A stretch of DNA of 64,000 nt from Photobacterium gaetbulicola Gung47 (GTDB lineage: Bacteria > Pseudomonadota > Gammaproteobacteria > Enterobacterales > Vibrionaceae). The notes under the pieces were generated by a model. It ran no database searches, was not told the DNA's origin, and saw nothing but the letters and a program-made list of their open reading frames with translations. The stretch is taken from contig CP005974.1 of assembly GCA_000940995.1 (NCBI GenBank), forward strand, positions 2,728,001 to 2,792,000, written 5' to 3'. This document shows positions 60,001 through 64,000 of the stretch, one piece after another. Each line of letters begins with the position of its first letter. The first letter of the stretch is position 1. The translations under genes and the position numbers were made by a program.

Positions 60001-60155
60001 TCACAATACTCTCCCCAAACCGCCAGTGATTCCTTGCTCGCTTTGCGGTAGAACTGCTTCTCTGGAATACCGAAGATAGATTTACTCTGCTTGTATTCAC
60101 TAAACATTCGGTTAAGTAGCTCACCGAACGGAACGGGGCGCATGATATCTCCCAT
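57039..60155 (-). CDS. ygfK: Selenate reductase/Se-hydroxylase electron-transfer subunit YgfK
   Basis: 1038 residues from MGDIMRPVPFGELL with AAGGAG eight bases upstream (E. coli YgfK 1032). Domains: dihydroorotate-dehydrogenase-like TIM barrel (~30-430; MSVGYDLSGIQTPPM, TLSTMHGCPPHEIEAICRYM), an Fe-S dihydropyrimidine-dehydrogenase-type N-domain (CYVAPCVTACPISQDIPEYI, CDHQCQYNC), FAD and NAD(P) Rossmann folds (VAVIGAGPAGLSAAYFMARAG; VVVVGAGNTAMDSARAAL), and C-terminal [4Fe-4S] ferredoxin motifs (CLECSYICSKCVDVCPN, CNECGNCAQFCPW). It likely moves electrons between XdhD-YgfM and NAD(P)H. First gene of its operon, preceded by four palindromic operators. Confidence 0.94.
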   Translation of the reverse strand: MGDIMRPVPFGELLNRMFSEYKQSKSIFGIPEKQFYRKASKESLAVWGEYCETPVGPAAGPHTQLAQNIITSWLAGGRFMELKTVQKLDQLEIAKPCIDAEDECFNTEWSTEFTLLKAYDEYLKAWIALHLLEEVFAPRTDGEAKSFIFNMSVGYDLSGIQTPPMQKYIHDMLDSSEHPSFHAYISELKTFIQDPDFIREYQLEERVDRLNAMVDDIPAQLTRGVTLSTMHGCPPHEIEAICRYMIEDKGINTFVKLNPTLLGFERVRGILDNAGFDYVALSEESFSHDLQINDAKAMLHRLVDLGKEKGIGFGVKLTNTLGTINKKGRLPDKEMYMSGRALFPLSINVALELSREFNGTLPISYSGGASKFNIKEIFEAGIRPITMATDLLKPGGYLRLSDCAKELEGSDEWGMGKVDLVKLEALAAKSLDADYVQKEWRGPEEISVKKAVPLTDCYVAPCVTACPISQDIPEYIRLMGEHKYTEALEVIYARNALPSITGHICDHQCQYNCTRRDYEGALNIREMKKIALAKGWDEYKAKWHEPSLDTAKHPVAVIGAGPAGLSAAYFMARAGHPVTVFEKEKNAGGVVKNIIPQFRIPAESIEHDIQFVTDHGVNIEYGCNPDLTVDVLKQSGFKYVCFGIGADKGNPISLAGDNTNIYKSLEFLRSFNDGEELKLGKHVVVVGAGNTAMDSARAALKVDGVEKVTILYRRTIAEMPAYKEEYEEAVEDGVQFMFLTNPEQFDADGKLTARVMELGEPDEKGRRRPVATDMTVELQADALITAVGEQSNCDVLSRMGIPMGEDGWPVVDRESCETAVENVFLMGDAHTGPSSIVSAISGGRKAATTILAREAQADEQLEAKSDVKVEAVYARKGDIQVKLIEANKLEEADREQFIEQEAKRCLECSYICSKCVDVCPNRANISLPIPGFRDQFQTLHLDAYCNECGNCAQFCPWDSKPYKDKFTLFNLREDFTNSTNAGFFVEGDEVLVRSQSEIYSFRINEQGNVDMPESLADEATIINYVMANHSYLLGKVDV

Positions 60156-60443
60156 GATAGATCTCCTTGATGCTTTTCTTGTTCTTCTAGGCACATTTAT
60201 TTGCGCAATATGTCAGGCTAATAATGTGTAGGGCTAAATAAGCTAATGGCTAAAGAGCAACTACTGAGCCAAACTTTTTCAGCCCCAACAAAACGGGCGG
60301 ATTTATTAATGAATTTCGTGAGCAAAGTCGAAAGTTCACTGCATTTTGTGACAGGTGACAAATAAACAGATTTATTTAAAACAAGAAAACTTCAAACAAA
60401 AGAACCACTCAAATGAGGATGATTATTGATTAGAAAAGAATTG

Positions 60444-60607
60444 CTATCATATTAATAAAAAGCTATCAGTTTGATATCAACTATTATGATAGATATTATC
60501 TGCCATGAGAAATTAAACATCTAATGAAATAAAATAAAAAATGTGAGATAAAAGCACTCTCGATATCAGATTGATAAAAAAGCGATTATCAGCTATCAAG
60601 TTGATAG
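60444..60607. promoter_or_regulatory. Four copies of the 15-bp palindromic operator upstream of ygfK
   Basis: CTATCA-TAT-TAATAA (60444-60458, one mismatch), CTATCA-GTT-TGATAT (60463-60477), ATATCA-GAT-TGATAA (60563-60577) and CTATCA-AGT-TGATAG (60593-60607, perfect). They lie in the AT-rich gap between mocA and ygfK and match the elements upstream of ygfM. The pairs are about 19 and 30 bases apart, and the groups about 100 bases apart, as in cooperatively bound operators. The remaining bases between ygfK and the first site (60156-60443) hold no gene. Confidence 0.6.
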
Positions 60608-60609
60608 TG

Positions 60610-61203
60610 CTAATGTGACACAGCACACAACTCTTCATAGGCCTGCGGTGTATCAACATCTAAATATATTTCATCGCAACCCAACCCTAAATATTTAACT
60701 GGATAGCGGAAGATAATTTTCTTCATCGATGAATGTATATTGGCATTGAGCACCATATTCTTTAATCGACAAGGGATCAGTACCGGATGACCAGGCCTTA
60801 GGGCCGTACCAGGGAATACGGTACACCCACCTCTTTCAAACCAGACCTGGCGGAAGACATGCGGTGGTACACAGGGCATATCTCCATGGGTAATAAAGAA
60901 AAAATCGCTCTCGACATGCCGGACACCCTGCTGGATAGAGCTGAACATACCGGCCTGGTAATCTTCGTTGACCACTATCTTTACTCTTTGATCATTTTTA
61001 TATTTTTCAATAAGTTCCGCCCTTCGATAACCAACAACCAAAATGACCCGACGACAAAATGAGAGCGCATTTTCGATACTTGCATCAAGGATTGTGTACT
61101 GCTGGTAAGGTAGCATGAGTTTCCAGTCCCCCATCCTTGAAGACAGGCCCGCAGCAGGCATAACGCAGTCTAAACGTTCGGGACGTAACGATTTATCCAT
61201 CAC
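60610..61203 (-). CDS. mocA: Molybdenum cofactor cytidylyltransferase MocA (YgfJ family)
   Basis: 197 residues from a GTG spaced 8 bases from AAGGAG; the ATG directly after it is the alternative. Nucleotidyltransferase fold: VMPAAGLSSRMGDWKLMLPY (nucleotide-binding loop), THGDMPCVPP (metal Asp) and GRPGHPVLIP-like TALRPGHPVLIP. E. coli MocA (192 aa) adds CMP to molybdopterin, giving the cytosine dinucleotide cofactor used by xanthine-dehydrogenase-family enzymes. The stop codon lies three bases from the perfect operator palindrome of ygfK. It diverges from yqeC across 36 bases. Confidence 0.9.
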   Translation of the reverse strand: MMDKSLRPERLDCVMPAAGLSSRMGDWKLMLPYQQYTILDASIENALSFCRRVILVVGYRRAELIEKYKNDQRVKIVVNEDYQAGMFSSIQQGVRHVESDFFFITHGDMPCVPPHVFRQVWFERGGCTVFPGTALRPGHPVLIPCRLKNMVLNANIHSSMKKIIFRYPVKYLGLGCDEIYLDVDTPQAYEELCAVSH

Positions 61204-61239
61204 TGAACATACTCCTTTATTGATAAATATGGTGGTCGC

Positions 61240-62157
61240 ATGGTTAATAGCACACAGACACGATTAATAGAGCAAACTCCAGACCAATTTATCCTGTCTG
61301 AGTTATACCAATACCATTTAACTGCTGAAACCACCCCGTTATATATTACTCTAGTCGGTGGTGGTGGAAAAACATCCGCCGCATTTTGGCTTGCCCGTAA
61401 ATTCAAACTGTGGGGCCATGCCGTTTGCCTAACCACGACCACAAAAATGTATTTGCCCGATGCACACCAGGCTGATTATATCCTTCCCCTGAATGCCATG
61501 TACTGCAATAAAAAAGAAAATGGAAAGATAATAGAAACGCGTAATAATGCTTTAGCACAAGATGAATTTGATTTTCAAGACCCAGCCATCACTTTTTGCT
61601 ATAAATCATTATTAACCGACCACTTGAAAACAGCCCGTTTGAAAGTATCTGGGTTATCTGAAAGAGAGATAAAAAAACTACAAAATGATTTCCCCTTCAC
61701 AGTTTTTATTATTGAAGGCGATGGTTCCCGCTCATTACCGATAAAAGCCCCTCACGGGCATGAGCCTTGCATTCCAAGTTACTCGGATATGGTGATTGGT
61801 GTCACCGGTGCAGAGGCCATCAACCACAAGGCGATTCCTGAACGCGTTCACCGCTGGCCGGCTTTTTCAGCCCTTACACAGTGCCAACCCGGAGATGTGA
61901 TCGACGCCCAAGTGTTGCAACCGCTGATTTCTCACCCGCAGGGGTTATTTAAATCAACCCCAAGGACAGCACAGCAAGTCTGGCTGATAAACAAAATGGA
62001 TCAGGCCAACGATGCCCTAACCGTTAGCCAGATCGCGGAAGAGGTACTGGTCAACAGTCCACAGCTCGATTCCGTTTGGCTGGCAGAAATGCAGGCGGAT
62101 ACACCAATCAAGAAAGTTATTTTGAAGAAGCAAGTAGCCTATGCCACTGAAACATAG
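61240..62157 (+). CDS. yqeC: Selenium cofactor biosynthesis protein YqeC
   Basis: 305 residues (E. coli YqeC ~256; this one has an N-terminal extension of ~30 residues). P-loop-like TLVGGGGKTSAAFWLARKF (about residues 36-55), then LTTTTKMYLP, FIIEGDGSRSLPIKAPHGHEPCIP and VIGVTGAEAINHKAIPERVHRWPAFSAL are YqeC signatures. The family co-occurs with Se-dependent molybdenum hydroxylases and is thought to help build or insert the labile selenium cofactor. Start of a two-gene plus-strand unit with yqeB. Confidence 0.88.
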   Translation: MVNSTQTRLIEQTPDQFILSELYQYHLTAETTPLYITLVGGGGKTSAAFWLARKFKLWGHAVCLTTTTKMYLPDAHQADYILPLNAMYCNKKENGKIIETRNNALAQDEFDFQDPAITFCYKSLLTDHLKTARLKVSGLSEREIKKLQNDFPFTVFIIEGDGSRSLPIKAPHGHEPCIPSYSDMVIGVTGAEAINHKAIPERVHRWPAFSALTQCQPGDVIDAQVLQPLISHPQGLFKSTPRTAQQVWLINKMDQANDALTVSQIAEEVLVNSPQLDSVWLAEMQADTPIKKVILKKQVAYATET

Positions 62158-62194
62158 CAGCTACCTGACACCTTCAGTATTGAGGTCATAGAAC

Positions 62195-63793
62195 ATGAAT
62201 ATCTTTGCCAAGGCAGCCCAACTAGAACAAGACAACATTCCCTTCGCCCTTGCCAATATCATCGAAACCCGCGGTTCAGCCCCGCGCCACTCCGGCCAAA
62301 TGATCGTCAAGGCAGATGGCAGCATCATCGGCACAGTAGGTGGCGGCATGATTGAACGGTATGTTATCGAACAAGCCTTGGAAGCCCTTAAAGAGAGAAA
62401 GCCCCGCGTTGTCAAAGGCCGGATGACCCGCAACGGCCCCGATGCCATGGGCATGGACTGCGGCGGCGCTATGACGGTCTTTGTCGATGTCTATGGCCTT
62501 CGCCCTAGCCTCATTCTGATTGGTGCCGGGCACGTCAACCGTGCGGTTGCACAGGCCGCCCATGTACTCGGCTTCGATATTTCCGTCGCCGATGCCTATG
62601 CCGACAGCCTGGCCGAAGAGCATTTCCCGGCAGGGACCAAGCGCCTACTGGGCGATACCATGGAAGAGGCTATCGACCAGCTGGATATCAACAAAGACAG
62701 CTATGTAGTCATTGCCACTAACCACCAGGACCAAGACGCCATTTCCAAGGTAGTGGATTGCGAAACCCGCTACACCGGCCTAATGGCCAGCCGCCGCAAG
62801 GTGCAAACCCTGTTTACCCACCTGCGCCAGAGCGGAGTGGATGAAGCGCGGATCAAGAACATCCACTCTCCCATTGGCTTCAACATCGGTGCTGAAACCC
62901 CGGAAGAAATCGCCATCAGTATCATGGCGGAGATCCTCAAGGTGAAACATGAGTCCGCGGGCGGCCAGCTGAAGGACGATACCCGCCTAAATCAAAACAA
63001 ACTGGTGCTGGTCCGCGGTGCAGGCGATATGGCTACCGGGGTTGCCGTCCGCTTGTTCAATGCCGGATTCAAAGTCGTGATGACAGATATCGCTAAGCCC
63101 ACCATGATCCGCTGCAGCGTGTCGTTTGGCCAATGCCTGTTTGGCGAGCCAGTCCAGGTGGAAGGGATCACCGCCTGCAAAGCCAACAACAAAGACGAGG
63201 TGTTCGCCATCATCGACCGCAATCAGATCCCTGTGGTAGTCGATGAAGAGTGCAGCTATGCCGGCACTTTGAAGCCGACCTTCCTCGTTGATGCCATTCT
63301 GGCCAAGCACAATGTCGGCACCCAGAAGGACATGGCGCCAATCACGATCGCCCTGGGCCCTGGCTTTACTGCGGGCAAAGACTGCGATGCGGTGATTGAA
63401 ACCAACCGCGGCCACCATCTGGGCCGGGTTATTTATCAAGGGGCGACCCAGCCCAATACTGGCGTACCCGGCAATATTGCAGGCTACACCCACCAGCGGG
63501 TACTGCGTGCCCCTTGCGCTGGTGTCATGCACAGCCATGTCAAACTCGGCGATCTCGTCCAAGAGGGCGATGTGATTGCCCATATCGGCGACAGCCCTGT
63601 GGTCGCGCCACTGGGCGGCATGGTACGAGGATTACTCAATAACGGCCTTAGCGTCCGCGAAGGCTTCAAGATCGGCGATATTGATCCCCGTGGCGAAGAG
63701 GCCGATTACACCACGGTATCCGACAAGGCACGGGCGATTGGCGGCAGCGTTCTAGAAGCCATGCTACACCTGGAGCAACACACAATGAGTTAA
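62195..63793 (+). CDS. yqeB: Se-dependent molybdenum hydroxylase maturation protein YqeB (XdhC/CoxI family)
   Basis: 532 residues (E. coli YqeB 541). N-terminal XdhC/CoxI domain (LANIIETRGSAPRHSGQMIVKADGSIIGTVGGGMIE) with Rossmann part (LILIGAGHVNRAVAQAAHVLGF), then a second nucleotide-binding domain (LVLVRGAGDMATGVAVRLFNAGF near residue 270) and a C-terminal biotinyl/lipoyl-like region (~420-500, APCAGVMHSHVKLGDLVQEGDVIAHIGDSPVVAPLGG). YqeB is the marker of selenium-dependent molybdenum hydroxylase systems, where it is expected to insert selenium or sulfur into the cofactor. Located 37 bases after yqeC. Confidence 0.92.
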   Translation: MNIFAKAAQLEQDNIPFALANIIETRGSAPRHSGQMIVKADGSIIGTVGGGMIERYVIEQALEALKERKPRVVKGRMTRNGPDAMGMDCGGAMTVFVDVYGLRPSLILIGAGHVNRAVAQAAHVLGFDISVADAYADSLAEEHFPAGTKRLLGDTMEEAIDQLDINKDSYVVIATNHQDQDAISKVVDCETRYTGLMASRRKVQTLFTHLRQSGVDEARIKNIHSPIGFNIGAETPEEIAISIMAEILKVKHESAGGQLKDDTRLNQNKLVLVRGAGDMATGVAVRLFNAGFKVVMTDIAKPTMIRCSVSFGQCLFGEPVQVEGITACKANNKDEVFAIIDRNQIPVVVDEECSYAGTLKPTFLVDAILAKHNVGTQKDMAPITIALGPGFTAGKDCDAVIETNRGHHLGRVIYQGATQPNTGVPGNIAGYTHQRVLRAPCAGVMHSHVKLGDLVQEGDVIAHIGDSPVVAPLGGMVRGLLNNGLSVREGFKIGDIDPRGEEADYTTVSDKARAIGGSVLEAMLHLEQHTMS

Positions 63794-63803
63794 CCATCTT
63801 GTT

Positions 63804-63824
63804 TGGCCTGACGGATTCAGGCCA
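63804..63824 (+). terminator. Hairpin after yqeB
   Basis: Perfect 7-bp stem TGGCCTG / CAGGCCA with a 7-nt loop, 11 bases past the yqeB stop, followed by GACATTTTCCC. A modest U stretch makes it a possible terminator. Confidence 0.5.
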
Positions 63825-63903
63825 GACATTTTCCCGTCTTATTTGGGGTGTCTCGCTCAGCCCAAATAGGCCGTTGGACTTTACGACAGGAAGAGATCAA
63901 ATT

Positions 63904-64000
63904 ATGAAAACTAGAGGCTATTTCCATCACTTTGTTACCTCCTTTGTACTGATGTGTGCGGCTGCGCTAACTGTCAAAGGGTTCTTCTTACCCGAGCACA
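63904..64000 (+). CDS. Start of a membrane or secreted protein (3' end outside window)
   Basis: The ATG has GGAAGAGA about nine bases upstream and opens a frame, MKTRGYFHHFVTSFVLMCAA..., that stays open to the window edge (32 residues). The hydrophobic stretch after two basic residues looks like a signal peptide or first transmembrane helix. Only this N-terminus is visible, so no family can be given. It follows yqeB by 110 bases on the same strand. Confidence 0.45.
   Translation, partial: MKTRGYFHHFVTSFVLMCAAALTVKGFFLPEH

Overview
The window reads as a chromosomal segment of a facultatively anaerobic gammaproteobacterium, most likely one of the Vibrionaceae (Photobacterium/Vibrio-like). This is an inference from gene content and protein similarity recalled from memory: a periplasmic pentahaem nitrite reductase system, tandem BrnQ carriers, GrxB, and an E. 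coli-like ygfK/ssnA/xdhD purine cluster. No rRNA, tRNA, CRISPR array, prophage or complete insertion sequence was found. Both edges cut genes.

Layout. (1) 0-4.8 kb: the tail of a D-serine-deaminase-like enzyme, a small membrane protein, a YaeR-type VOC protein, then two BrnQ branched-chain amino-acid carriers. Each brnQ has its own promoter, a short leader peptide ending in a branched-chain-residue run, and a matching set of alternative RNA stems. (2) 4.8-12.2 kb: the nrf nitrite ammonification locus, nrfBCDE-dsbE-nrfF divergent from nrfA, with an FNR-like site and a NarP-type 7-2-7 box between them. (3) 12.5-19.9 kb: a copper detoxification operon (His/Cys-rich secreted protein, CusC, CusB with fused CusF domain and a His/Met repeat tail, CusA, CueP) behind a MerR-type promoter with a 19-bp spacer. 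(4) 20-24.8 kb: a LysR regulator divergent from an SDR, MFS exporter, Grx2-like protein and Old Yellow Enzyme. (5) 24.8-38.8 kb: mixed housekeeping and accessory genes: an NrfG-like TPR protein, glutaredoxin, the AmmeMemoRadiSam trio, a 230-bp perfect heptamer repeat, AlkB-like and PrpC-like enzymes, nucleases, MobB, a MerR-controlled quinone reductase, an Ig-like secreted protein and a serine hydrolase. (6) 39-63.8 kb: a large purine-catabolism and selenium-dependent molybdenum hydroxylase cluster.

In the purine cluster, GhxQ and a UacT/PbuX-like permease bring in purines and GuaD makes xanthine from guanine. XdhD-YgfM-YgfK and a separate three-subunit xanthine-dehydrogenase-type enzyme (Mo, 2Fe-2S, FAD) carry out hydroxylation or related redox steps. 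SsnA is an amidohydrolase. MocA, YqeC and YqeB are the cofactor maturation proteins of the selenium-dependent hydroxylase family, and MobB elsewhere in the window also serves molybdenum cofactor metabolism. Compared with the E. coli order, extra material sits between ssnA and ygfM: the second hydroxylase, a sodium:solute symporter and an AT-rich two-gene insert (Sel1-repeat lipoprotein plus a secreted protein).

The most noteworthy unexplained signals are regulatory: a repeated 15-bp palindrome (NTATCA-N3-TGATAN) upstream of both ygfM-xdhD and ygfK; a structured 5' leader on ghxQ with a 10-bp closing stem and an intrinsic terminator; and the paired brnQ leaders, one Ile-rich and one Val-rich. 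XdhD also keeps a ferredoxin-type N-terminal domain in which every cluster-binding cysteine position is substituted.
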